DNA from: Pseudomonas sp.
Lineage (GTDB): Bacteria; Pseudomonadota; Gammaproteobacteria; Pseudomonadales; Pseudomonadaceae
Direction: 5' to 3'
Length of the DNA stretch: 13,596 nucleotides
NCBI GenBank assembly: GCA_007117785.1
Contig: SKFV01000018.1
Span: 1-13,596, forward strand
A program made the position numbers and the translations under genes. Under the pieces are notes generated by a model. It searched no databases. It worked only from the letters and a program-made list of their open reading frames with translations, and was not told where the DNA came from. Shown piece by piece: positions 1-6,179 of the stretch. Position 1 is the first letter of the stretch; every line of letters begins with the position of its first letter.

Positions 1-113
1 TGGAGGGCATGAACAACAAGATCAAGGTCATCAAGCGAATGGCTTATGGCTACCGGGATAACGACTACTTCTTCCTAAAGATCAAAGCAGCGTTTCCCGG
101 TAAAGCGCGATGA
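1..113 (+). CDS. ISL3-family transposase, C-terminal fragment (cut by window edge)
   Basis: The frame is open from position 3 and ends at TGA 111-113. The 36 visible residues include EGMNNKIKVIKRMAYGYRD followed by YFFLKIKAAFPG. This matches the extreme C-terminus of ISL3-family (DDE) transposases, where the E-G-x-N-N-x-I-K segment carries the last catalytic Glu and is followed by a Y-G-Y-R-D stretch. The N-terminal part lies to the left of the window, so I cannot tell whether the gene is intact. The stop codon is only 14 bp from the convergent mnmE stop. I see no terminal inverted repeat in that gap, although ISL3 elements normally carry one shortly after the transposase. The element may therefore have lost this end. 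Family assignment is confident; activity is unknown. Confidence 0.8.
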   Translation, partial: EGMNNKIKVIKRMAYGYRDNDYFFLKIKAAFPGKAR

Positions 114-127
114 ACCTTTTTACCACT

Positions 128-1495
128 TCACTTCCCGATACAAAAGCTGGAAAAGATGCGTCCTAGCAGGTCATCGGCACTGAGTTCACCGGTGATCTCC
201 CCCAGCGCCTGTTGCGCCATGCGCAGGTCCTCTGCCAGCAGCTCTCCCGCACCCATCAGGGTCAATTGCTGGTAGCCGTGGTCAAGGTGTTCACTGGCCT
301 GTTGCAAGGCTTCCAGATGCCGCCTGCGCGCACTGAACAGACTTTCTGCAGTCTGCACGAAACCCATGCAGCTTTTCAGGTGTTCGCGAAGCAATTCGAT
401 GCCCTCACCATTGCGTGCGCTCAAGTGCAGATTTGCGCGGCCATTGCTGTCTGTCTGCAAGCCGATGGCCTGACCGCTGAGATCGGCCTTGTTGAAAATC
501 AGTGTGGTTTTTGCCGGATCGGGATGTTGCTGCAGAAACTCCGGCCATAATTGATCGGGGTTGTTGGCTTCGGGCTGGTTGGCATCAATCACCAACAGGA
601 TTCGGTCTGCTTGAGTAATAGCAGCCATGGCGCGCTCCACACCGATCTTTTCCACCACATCATCAGTGTCGCGAAGCCCGGCGGTATCAATGATATGCAA
701 GGGCATACCATCGATATGGATATGTTCACGCAGGATATCCCGTGTGGTGCCGGCGATTTCAGTGACAATGGCACTCTCCTTGCCGGCGAGCGCGTTGAGC
801 AGGCTGGATTTACCGGCATTCGGTCGGCCGGCGATCACCACGCTCATGCCTTCACGCAATAAGGCACCCTGCCCGGCTTCATGTTGCACCTGCGTCAGGC
901 GTTCACGCACCTGCTGCAATTCCTGCAATACATGGCCATCGGCAAGAAAGTCGATTTCCTCTTCCGGAAAGTCAATCGCGGCTTCGACATAGATGCGCAG
1001 GTCAATCAACGCGTCGGTCAATGCTTTTACCCGGCGCGAGAAAGCCCCTTGCAGAGATTGCACGGCGTTGCGTGCGGCCTGCTCGGAGCTGGCTTCAATC
1101 AGGTCGGCAATGGCTTCGGCCTGGGCCAGATCCAGCTTGTCGTTGAGAAAGGCGCGTTCACTGAATTCGCCAGGGCGGGCCAGGCGGGCACCGGCTTGCA
1201 GGCAGGCTTTCAACAGCAGATCCATGACTACCGGGCCACCATGGCCATGCAGTTCCACCACATCTTCACCGGTAAACGAATGTGGCCCGGGAAAGAACAG
1301 ACTCAGGCCCTGGTCGAGTACCCGCTCGTCAACGCTGAAAGGACCATAGTGGGCATGCCGCGGGCGCAATCGAAGCCCGCTTAATCGCTGGCCTATGGCT
1401 TCGGCGCGCGGGCCGGACAAACGTACAATACCCACCCCGCCCTGACCGGGTGGGGTGGCAATGGCGGCAATGGTATCGGTAGTGGTCTGATGCAT
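128..1495 (-). CDS. mnmE: tRNA uridine-5-carboxymethylaminomethyl(34) synthesis GTPase MnmE
   Basis: MnmE works with MnmG to build the cmnm5 modification at wobble U34 of certain tRNAs in the cytoplasm. The N-terminal tetrahydrofolate-binding domain begins DTIAAIATPPGQGGVGIVR. The inserted G domain shows G1 GRPNAGKSS (residues 223-231), G3 DTAG (270-273) and G4 NKAD (335-338). The C-terminus is the diagnostic FCIGK with its catalytic-site Cys. I chose the ATG at 1495 (455 aa) over the ATG at 1519. It has a GGAG Shine-Dalgarno five bases upstream and matches the usual family N-terminus, whereas the longer form would begin inside the yidC-mnmE hairpin. The gene lies downstream of yidC on the same strand. 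Its usual partner mnmG would be expected further left but is separated from it by IS sequence. Confidence 0.97.
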   Translation of the reverse strand: MHQTTTDTIAAIATPPGQGGVGIVRLSGPRAEAIGQRLSGLRLRPRHAHYGPFSVDERVLDQGLSLFFPGPHSFTGEDVVELHGHGGPVVMDLLLKACLQAGARLARPGEFSERAFLNDKLDLAQAEAIADLIEASSEQAARNAVQSLQGAFSRRVKALTDALIDLRIYVEAAIDFPEEEIDFLADGHVLQELQQVRERLTQVQHEAGQGALLREGMSVVIAGRPNAGKSSLLNALAGKESAIVTEIAGTTRDILREHIHIDGMPLHIIDTAGLRDTDDVVEKIGVERAMAAITQADRILLVIDANQPEANNPDQLWPEFLQQHPDPAKTTLIFNKADLSGQAIGLQTDSNGRANLHLSARNGEGIELLREHLKSCMGFVQTAESLFSARRRHLEALQQASEHLDHGYQQLTLMGAGELLAEDLRMAQQALGEITGELSADDLLGRIFSSFCIGK

Positions 1496-1500
1496 GCTGG

Positions 1501-1504
1501 CTCC
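1501..1504 (-). promoter_or_regulatory. mnmE ribosome binding site
   Basis: Read on the minus strand this is GGAG followed by a five-base spacer and the ATG at 1495. It is the reason for preferring that start over the in-frame ATG eight codons upstream. Confidence 0.65.
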
Positions 1505-1518
1505 ATAGGCAGAATGCA

Positions 1519-1543
1519 AAACGCCCCGCGAGGCGGGGCGTTT
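1519..1543 (-). terminator. GC-rich hairpin between yidC and mnmE
   Basis: An 11-bp perfect inverted repeat (arms 1519-1529 and 1533-1543, core ACGCCCCGC/GCGGGGCGT) encloses a three-base loop. It starts 18 bp after the yidC stop. On the minus strand the stem runs into TTTT and then GCATT, so the U-tract is short and termination is probably partial. The plus strand also ends in TTT. It may attenuate read-through from yidC into mnmE, whose ribosome binding site lies about 15 bases beyond the stem. Confidence 0.7.
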
Positions 1544-1561
1544 GCTGGGTATGGCCTTGGA

Positions 1562-3274
1562 TTATTCCTTGGCGCCCTTCTCAATCTGTCGGGTAATGTA
1601 CCACTGTTGCGCGATCGACAGAATGTTGTTGACCACCCAGTACAGCACCAGGCCGGACGGGAACCAGAGGAAAAAGAAGGTAAAGATGATCGGCAACATG
1701 CGCATCACCTTGGCCTGCATCGGGTCTGGCGGGGTGGGATTCAGTTTCTGCTGGATGAACATACTTGCGCCCATCAGGATCGGCAGAATGAAATACGGAT
1801 CCTTTAGCGACAGGTCGGTAATCCAGCCCAGCCATTCGGCCTGGCGCATCTCGACACTTTCCATCAGTACCCAGTAGAGGGCAATAAATACCGGCATCTG
1901 GACCAGAATCGGCAAGCACCCCCCCAAGGGATTGATCTTCTCCTTCTTGTACAGCTCCATCATCGCCTGGGACATTTTCTGTCGGTCATCACCGAACTGT
2001 TCACGCAAGGCTTGCAGCTTGGGACCCACTCGACGCATGTTGGCCATGGACCGGTAGCTGGTGGCGGACAAGGGGAAGAACACCAGCTTGATCAGCACAG
2101 TCAGCAGGATAATGCTCCAACCCCAGTTACCGACAAAGCTGTGGATAAAGCTCAGCACCCAGAACAGCGGCTGGGCAATCCACCAGAGGAAACCGTAATC
2201 CACCGTCAGGTGCAGACCGGGAGAAATTTCTTTCAGGCGATCCTGGGTTTTTGGGCCGGCATAGAAATCAGCCTGAATCACACCTTGCTCACCGGGTGCC
2301 ACCTGAGTAGTGGGGCTGGTAAAGCCAACGATGAAGTTACCATCACGATCCAGACGGGTCTGGTAAACGTGGCTTTGTTCGCTATTGGGTACCCAGGCAG
2401 AAACAAAATAGTGTTGCAACCAGGCCATCCAGCCACCTTGCACGGTTTCGCGCAGGTTGCTGCGGTTCATATCACGCTGGCTGATCTTGGTATAGGAACT
2501 ATCGGCATCCCAGTAGGCGGCACCCAGGTAAGTTGCCATACCGGTGGCGCCACTGCTGGAAGGATCGCCGCTGTCATCGCGCTTGATCTGGCCAAACAGG
2601 TTGCCGGTCCAGGTTTCACTGCTCTGGTTGTCGATCAGGTACTCGACATTGATCAGGTAGTCACCACGATTGAAGGTAAACCGCTTGATATAGGTGATGT
2701 CGTTTTCGCTGAAGTACAGATCGACCTGCAGGCTGTCTTTGCCATCAGCCAGGGTAAATTCGGAAGCCTCTGCGGAAAACAGCGGGCGGCCCACTTCGCG
2801 GGCATCCGGGCCATTGCGACCGGTCAGGCCACTCTGGGCAATATACAAACGGTTGCTGCTTTGTTCCAGTAACTGGAACGGCAGGTCTGGACGATCACGG
2901 TGGCGCGGATACAGGGGCAGCGAAATACTGACAATATCACCGCCGCGTGGATCAATGCTCAGATTGAACGTATCGGTCTCTACCCGGATCAGATCCGAGC
3001 TGGCTGCTACCGGTTCACTGGGGACAGTGGCCGGAATATCCACATCGGTCGGCTCGACCGCAACGGGGACATCATCACTGGCGCCACCATTGGCTGTGCT
3101 CTGGCGGTCTTCACCCGGCCCCATACTGGGCAGGTCCATGGCTTCAACCTGTTGTTCACTCTCGTCGACACTGTCGCTGAGGTCGGGTTGACCATAATCG
3201 CGATTCCACTGCAACACCATCATGTAGGTCAATACAAGCAAGGCAGCAATGAGTATATTTCGTTGCATGTTCAT
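1562..3274 (-). CDS. yidC: Membrane protein insertase YidC
   Basis: YidC inserts and folds inner-membrane proteins, alone or with SecYEG. The 570-aa product has the Gram-negative layout. An N-terminal membrane anchor (about residues 6-24) is followed by an acidic, low-complexity linker (about 30-90). Then comes a large periplasmic domain (about 95-350) and the conserved insertase core from about 362. The core contains YRSMANMRRVGPKLQALRE, the NPLGGCLPILVQMPVFIALY segment and a last helix with WFPSGLVLYWVVNN. The residue in the position of the hydrophilic-groove Arg appears to be Lys (VLIKLVFFP). I recall Lys there in Pseudomonas too. The ATG overlaps the yidD stop (ATGA), which suggests translational coupling. 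An ATG two codons further in is an alternative start. Confidence 0.97.
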   Translation of the reverse strand: MNMQRNILIAALLVLTYMMVLQWNRDYGQPDLSDSVDESEQQVEAMDLPSMGPGEDRQSTANGGASDDVPVAVEPTDVDIPATVPSEPVAASSDLIRVETDTFNLSIDPRGGDIVSISLPLYPRHRDRPDLPFQLLEQSSNRLYIAQSGLTGRNGPDAREVGRPLFSAEASEFTLADGKDSLQVDLYFSENDITYIKRFTFNRGDYLINVEYLIDNQSSETWTGNLFGQIKRDDSGDPSSSGATGMATYLGAAYWDADSSYTKISQRDMNRSNLRETVQGGWMAWLQHYFVSAWVPNSEQSHVYQTRLDRDGNFIVGFTSPTTQVAPGEQGVIQADFYAGPKTQDRLKEISPGLHLTVDYGFLWWIAQPLFWVLSFIHSFVGNWGWSIILLTVLIKLVFFPLSATSYRSMANMRRVGPKLQALREQFGDDRQKMSQAMMELYKKEKINPLGGCLPILVQMPVFIALYWVLMESVEMRQAEWLGWITDLSLKDPYFILPILMGASMFIQQKLNPTPPDPMQAKVMRMLPIIFTFFFLWFPSGLVLYWVVNNILSIAQQWYITRQIEKGAKE

Positions 3275-3531
3275 GGTTTGTTGGTCATCTCGGAAGGCGC
3301 GGATGAAGGGTCTGCAGCAGCAGGTGGAACCGGATCATATCCACCCGGATGCCAGGGATGGCAGCGGCTCAGACGACGGGCACTGAGCCAGCCACCCTTG
3401 AGCAGGCCATGGTGTTCAATGGCTTCCTGGGCATAACAGGAACAGGATGGATAGAAACGACAATGATTGGCCATCAGGGGACTGATAGCGTAGCGGTAAA
3501 CCTTGATCAGTCCGACTGCGGCTTTACGCAT
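3271..3531 (-). CDS. yidD: Membrane protein insertion efficiency factor YidD
   Basis: YidD is a small membrane-associated protein thought to assist YidC-dependent insertion; its biochemical mechanism is not settled. The 86-aa frame beginning MRKAAVGLIKVYRYAISPL carries the family hallmark C-R-F-Y-P-S-C-S-C-Y. This is followed by A-I-E-x-H-G and then a C-H-P-W-H-P-G-G-Y-D-P-V segment. The frame is open much further upstream, but that part is antisense or alternative-frame to rnpA and unlike YidD, so I start at ATG 3531. It overlaps the end of rnpA by 8 bp, and its stop overlaps the yidC start by 4 bp. This is the conserved rpmH-rnpA-yidD-yidC arrangement. No strong Shine-Dalgarno is visible, consistent with coupled translation. 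The last 15 or so residues (PPAAADPSSAPSEMTNKP) are a low-complexity tail. Confidence 0.95.
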   Translation of the reverse strand: MRKAAVGLIKVYRYAISPLMANHCRFYPSCSCYAQEAIEHHGLLKGGWLSARRLSRCHPWHPGGYDPVPPAAADPSSAPSEMTNKP

Positions 3532-3922
3532 TGGATGATGGCGGTCCAGAGTTGGGCGAACGGGCGCGTTTGCTGGCCGATCGGGCCAATCTGCGCCACA
3601 TGTCCTGATACAGGGCATGTAGCTGGGCATTGTCCAGTTCACCCAGACCCTTGCGGGCGAGAATGACGATATCCAGCGTGCCGAGCAAATCCTGATGATG
3701 ACGAAAGGATTCGCGGGCAATGCGTTTGATCCTGTTGCGATCAACCGCATGGCGGACATGTTTCTTGGCAATGACCAGACCCAAGCGCGGATGGTTCAGG
3801 CTGTTTACCCGAGCCAATAGCAGAGTGAGCGGCGCAGAAGCCTTGCAAGTGGTGCCATCAAATACAGCTTTGTAATCGGCAGGCGTTAATAACCTGTGAT
3901 CGCGGCTGAACTCATAGCCCAC
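3524..3922 (-). CDS. rnpA: Ribonuclease P protein component
   Basis: RnpA binds the catalytic RNA of RNase P and helps it remove 5' leaders from tRNA precursors. The 132-aa product begins with the usual Y-E-F-S-R-D-H-R-L-L motif. It contains the RNR signature in K-K-H-V-R-H-A-V-D-R-N-R-I-K-R-I-A-R-E. The start is GTG at 3922; the ATG two codons in is out of frame, and the N-terminus fits the family. The Shine-Dalgarno is weak and the rpmH stop lies only 14 bp upstream, so co-translation with rpmH is likely. The C-terminus has an Arg/Ser/Pro-rich tail (RSASKRARSPNSGPPSSNA) overlapping the yidD start. Confidence 0.96.
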   Translation of the reverse strand: MGYEFSRDHRLLTPADYKAVFDGTTCKASAPLTLLLARVNSLNHPRLGLVIAKKHVRHAVDRNRIKRIARESFRHHQDLLGTLDIVILARKGLGELDNAQLHALYQDMWRRLARSASKRARSPNSGPPSSNA

Positions 3923-3936
3923 CTGGTGACCGGTGC

Positions 3937-4071
3937 TTAAGCTGACAGGCGCTTACGGCCTTTGGCACGACGGCGGGCCAGTACGGCGCGGCCGTTCTTG
4001 GTGGCCATACGTGCACGGAAACCGTGGTTACGCTTGCGCTTGAGTACGCTGGGTTGGAATGTTCTTTTCAT
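3937..4071 (-). CDS. rpmH: 50S ribosomal protein L34
   Basis: This 44-aa, extremely basic protein reads MKRTFQPSVLKRKRNHGFRA and then RMATKNGRAVLARRRAKGRK to RLSA. That is the near-universal bacterial L34 sequence at its normal full length. L34 is a late-assembling component of the large ribosomal subunit that binds 23S rRNA. It is the first gene of the leftward cluster, next to the origin. A strong sigma70-like promoter lies about 60 bp upstream. A weak AGG lies ten bases before the ATG. The leader also holds a short palindrome, CCCTTGAAAGGG (4110-4121), of unknown significance. Confidence 0.98.
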   Translation of the reverse strand: MKRTFQPSVLKRKRNHGFRARMATKNGRAVLARRRAKGRKRLSA

Positions 4072-4128
4072 GATTCAGATACCTGAGTAGATCAAACAAG
4101 GACTGTGAGCCCTTTCAAGGGACCGGCA

Positions 4129-4157
4129 ATTCTAGAGAAATGCAGGCCGCAGGTCAA
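4129..4157 (-). promoter_or_regulatory. Sigma70-type promoter for rpmH-rnpA-yidD-yidC
   Basis: On the minus strand, TTGACC (4157-4152) and TAGAAT (4134-4129) are separated by exactly 17 bp, each one base from consensus. The predicted start would be near 4122, giving a leader of about 50 nt before rpmH. It is the best promoter in the window and faces away from dnaA, abutting the AT-rich part of the origin. Confidence 0.8.
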
Positions 4158-4250
4158 TTTGATTTGAACCCCGCAACGTATAATTCTTCATAAATAAATC
4201 AAAGGGTTAAAAAGATAGATATAGTTAATGTAAATAAGCCGTAATTTTCT
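4155..4250. other. AT-rich candidate duplex unwinding element
   Basis: This is the most AT-rich stretch of the window, with runs such as TAAATAAATCAAA, GGTTAAAAAGATAGATATAG and GTAATTTTC. It sits to the left of the DnaA-box cluster, where strand opening would be expected. It shows a loose three-base TAG/ATA/TAG/TTA pattern at about 4215-4237. A TATAAT at 4179-4184 on the plus strand has no convincing -35 partner. The assignment rests on composition and position only. Confidence 0.55.
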
Positions 4251-4337
4251 GTGGACACCTCGCTGTAGCGGTTGCCAGCCATGGTCTTCAGCGGAATGAA
4301 ACTATGTGCACCGACAGTGTGCAGCCCCCCTGAGTTG

Positions 4338-4346
4338 CTGTGCACA
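4338..4346 (+). promoter_or_regulatory. Weak DnaA-box-like site in a palindrome
   Basis: CTGTGCACA departs from TTWTNCACA at two positions. It lies in the 12-bp palindrome GCTGTGCACAGC (4337-4348), so it reads the same on both strands. Related TGTGCA hexamers occur at 4305, 4318 and 4433 (TGCACA reading). It could be a low-affinity DnaA site or a separate protein-binding palindrome. Confidence 0.3.
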
Positions 4347-4349
4347 GCT

Positions 4350-4358
4350 TGTGGGTAA
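4350..4358 (-). promoter_or_regulatory. DnaA box, one mismatch
   Basis: On the minus strand it reads TTACCCACA, differing from TTATCCACA only at the fourth base. It lies 9 bp from the exact box at 4368 and in the opposite orientation. Confidence 0.5.
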
Positions 4359-4367
4359 ACAGGGTGG

Positions 4368-4376
4368 TTATCCACA
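4368..4376 (+). promoter_or_regulatory. DnaA box, exact consensus
   Basis: TTATCCACA, a perfect match to the strong DnaA box, in the middle of the rpmH-dnaA intergenic region. It is likely a high-affinity anchor for initiator assembly. Confidence 0.85.
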
Positions 4377-4406
4377 GGGTGATTTATCCCCTGATCCGTG
4401 ACCAGC

Positions 4407-4415
4407 TTCTGCACA
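4407..4415 (+). promoter_or_regulatory. DnaA box, one mismatch
   Basis: TTCTGCACA matches TTWTNCACA except at the third base. It has the same orientation as the exact box at 4368 and lies 30 bp beyond it, roughly three helical turns. Confidence 0.5.
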
Positions 4416-4429
4416 GGTCTTATGCGCCG

Positions 4430-4438
4430 TTGTGCACA
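4430..4438 (+). promoter_or_regulatory. DnaA box, one mismatch
   Basis: TTGTGCACA differs from TTWTNCACA at the third base only. It lies in the same orientation as the boxes at 4368 and 4407. Its inner TGTGCACA is self-complementary. Confidence 0.45.
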
Positions 4439-4546
4439 GGGTTCAGGGGGCGAAAACTATTGGTGTCAGGCGTTTTCACCCGGTTTATTATCCGTATTCA
4501 GCGCGTCAGATAGAGCTGATATTTGCTAAATCTAGTCAGCTGCAGG

Positions 4547-4555
4547 TGTGGATAA
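4547..4555 (-). promoter_or_regulatory. DnaA box, exact consensus, upstream of dnaA
   Basis: The minus strand reads TTATCCACA. It lies about 114 bp before the dnaA start and about 30 bp upstream of the candidate dnaA promoter. It may serve both origin assembly and autoregulation of dnaA; this role is inferred from position. Confidence 0.8.
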
Positions 4556-4585
4556 CTTGTGCCCCAAGGGCTAGAATGATGGTGC

Positions 4586-4615
4586 TTGTCTGGACGTCAA
4601 TGATTGCCCTATACA
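4586..4615 (+). promoter_or_regulatory. Candidate dnaA promoter
   Basis: TTGTCT (4586-4591) and TATACA (4610-4615) are spaced by 18 bp, each matching four of six consensus bases. It would start transcription about 45-50 nt before the dnaA GTG. A TATATT at 4635-4640 is a better -10 but has no good -35. This is a moderate-to-weak prediction. Confidence 0.35.
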
Positions 4616-4658
4616 GTCGTCCATGGCGTATCTTTATATTCATGGCTGTTTGGCTATT

Positions 4659-4664
4659 GGGGGA
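4659..4664 (+). promoter_or_regulatory. dnaA ribosome binding site
   Basis: GGGGGA followed by TTTT precedes the GTG at 4669. It supports that codon as the start, although the reading frame is open for 79 codons further upstream through the origin region. Confidence 0.6.
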
Positions 4665-4668
4665 TTTT

Positions 4669-6135
4669 GTGTCTGTTGCACTCTGGCAGCAATGCGTCGA
4701 TTTTTTGCGTGATGAGCTTCCATCGCAACAATTCAATACATGGATTCGTCCGCTGCAAGTGGACGGTGATCAGGATGAGCTGCGTCTGTATGCCCCTAAC
4801 CGTTTTGTGCTTGATTGGGTGAATGACAAATACCTGAGCCGTATTCAGGAACTGCTGGATGACTTGTCCCAGGGTCAGGCGCCGATGGTTGCGTTATTGA
4901 TCGGCAGCCGACGGCATGCCTCCTCAGCAGCGCCATCGGTTGCCGCTGCGACCTCTGCTCCGGCAGCAACCCAGCAACAGCAGTCAGCAACTGCTCCGGT
5001 TACGCCCAGGGCTCAGGTTACCGGTCAGGGTTTTGTGCCTGATGCGGAGACCAGCCGGGAAGAGTCGATTAATAGCCGGCCGCCATCTGATCCCTCACCT
5101 TCCCTGATCAAGCACACCAGTTATCTGAATCGCAGCTTCACCTTCGAGAATTTTGTCGAAGGCAAGTCCAACCAATTGGCCCGCGCAGCCGCCTGGCAAG
5201 TCGCTGATAACCCCAAGCATGGTTACAACCCCTTGTTCCTCTACGGTGGCGTTGGTCTGGGTAAAACCCACTTGATGCATGCGGTGGGTAATCATCTGCT
5301 GAAGAAGAATCCAGCGGCAAAAATCGTTTACCTGCATTCCGAGCGTTTCGTAGCCGATATGGTCAAGGCTTTGCAGATGAACGCGATCAATGACTTCAAA
5401 CGGTATTACCGTTCAGTCGATGCCTTGCTGATTGATGACATTCAGTTCTTCGCCAAGAAAGAACGCTCACAGGAAGAGTTTTTCCATACATTCAATGCAT
5501 TGCTTGAGGGTGGCCAACAGGTGATTCTGACCAGTGACCGTTACCCGAAAGAAATCGATGGTCTGGAAGAGCGACTGAAGTCGCGTTTTGGCTGGGGCCT
5601 GACGGTCGCCGTCGAGCCACCGGAGCTGGAAACCCGGGTTGCCATCCTGATGAAGAAAGCCGAGCAGACACGGGTTGATCTGCCCCATGATGCGGCTTTC
5701 TTTATTGCCCAGCGTATCCGCTCCAATGTGCGTGAGCTCGAAGGCGCGCTCAAGCGGGTAACTGCCAGCGCACACTTTATGGGGCGGGATATCAGTATTG
5801 AACTGATCCGTGAATCATTGAAAGACTTGTTGGCATTGCAGGACAAGCTGGTCAGTATTGATAATATCCAGCGTACCGTTGCCGAGTATTACAAGATCAA
5901 GATTGCCGACGTGCTCTCCAAACGCCGTTCGCGTTCGGTTGCTCGCCCGCGTCAGGTTGCCATGGCGCTGGCCAAGGAATTGACCAACCACAGCTTGCCA
6001 GAAATTGGTGATGCCTTTGGTGGCCGTGATCACACCACCGTATTACATGCCACACGCAAGATTGCCGAATTACGCGAAGCGGATGCTGACATCCGTGAAG
6101 ATTACAAGAACCTGCTGCGGACCCTGACCACTTGA
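4669..6135 (+). CDS. dnaA: Chromosomal replication initiator protein DnaA
   Basis: DnaA-ATP binds DnaA boxes, melts oriC and loads the DnaB helicase. The 488-aa product starts at GTG 4669. The next residues, SVALWQQCVDFLRDELPSQ, match the DnaA N-terminus. Domain I spans about 1-80. Domain II (about 80-150) is a variable Ala/Ser/Gln/Pro-rich linker. Domain III is AAA+ with Walker A GGVGLGKT (193-200) and Walker B LLIDD (253-257). Domain IV carries the DNA-binding signature GGRDHTTVLHA (GGRDH at 451-455). The frame extends upstream without a stop to 4432, but that part is non-homologous and crosses the origin. The gene heads dnaA-dnaN-recF-gyrB, and its own upstream DnaA box suggests autoregulation. 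Confidence 0.98.
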   Translation: MSVALWQQCVDFLRDELPSQQFNTWIRPLQVDGDQDELRLYAPNRFVLDWVNDKYLSRIQELLDDLSQGQAPMVALLIGSRRHASSAAPSVAAATSAPAATQQQQSATAPVTPRAQVTGQGFVPDAETSREESINSRPPSDPSPSLIKHTSYLNRSFTFENFVEGKSNQLARAAAWQVADNPKHGYNPLFLYGGVGLGKTHLMHAVGNHLLKKNPAAKIVYLHSERFVADMVKALQMNAINDFKRYYRSVDALLIDDIQFFAKKERSQEEFFHTFNALLEGGQQVILTSDRYPKEIDGLEERLKSRFGWGLTVAVEPPELETRVAILMKKAEQTRVDLPHDAAFFIAQRIRSNVRELEGALKRVTASAHFMGRDISIELIRESLKDLLALQDKLVSIDNIQRTVAEYYKIKIADVLSKRRSRSVARPRQVAMALAKELTNHSLPEIGDAFGGRDHTTVLHATRKIAELREADADIREDYKNLLRTLTT

Positions 6136-6169
6136 CGGTGGCAGTGCCTGCGCAACCTGCACGAGGTCG

Positions 6170-6174
6170 AAGGA
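6170..6174 (+). promoter_or_regulatory. dnaN ribosome binding site
   Basis: AAGGA with a five-base spacer to ATG 6180. It decides that start over the upstream in-frame GTG at 6138 and the earlier codon overlapping the dnaA stop. Confidence 0.7.
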
Positions 6175-6179
6175 AGACT

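Larger units (their letters stand above)
4155..4560. other. oriC: Chromosomal replication origin region (oriC)
   Basis: The roughly 600-bp gene-free stretch between rpmH and dnaA has the composition of a bacterial origin. An AT-rich tract on the left (about 4155-4250) is followed by a cluster of DnaA boxes. Two of these are exact TTATCCACA copies (4368-4376 on plus, 4547-4555 on minus). Three have one mismatch to TTWTNCACA (4350-4358, 4407-4415, 4430-4438), and there are weaker relatives. The position between rpmH and dnaA is the known oriC location in Pseudomonas. The limits given enclose the AT-rich tract and the outermost exact box and are approximate. Confidence 0.85.

Noticed and set aside
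2012..2872. 286-codon plus-strand frame opposite yidC
   Set aside because: It is antisense to the well-supported yidC and has no family features; long antisense frames are common opposite conserved genes.
3532..3771. Upstream extension of yidD
   Set aside because: The added 80 residues lie in an alternative frame of rnpA and do not match YidD, whose normal N-terminus begins at 3531.
4179..4184. Perfect TATAAT on the plus strand near the rpmH promoter
   Set aside because: No acceptable -35 lies 16-18 bp upstream, and the site is in AT-rich origin DNA where the hexamer is likely by chance.
4199..4414. 71-codon minus-strand open frame in the origin region
   Set aside because: It overlaps the DnaA boxes and AT-rich tract, has no recognisable domain, and its composition follows the DNA motifs rather than a protein.
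4432..4668. In-frame upstream extension of dnaA by 79 codons
   Set aside because: The extension is not DnaA-like, runs through the origin and the candidate promoter, and the GTG at 4669 has a ribosome site and the family N-terminus.
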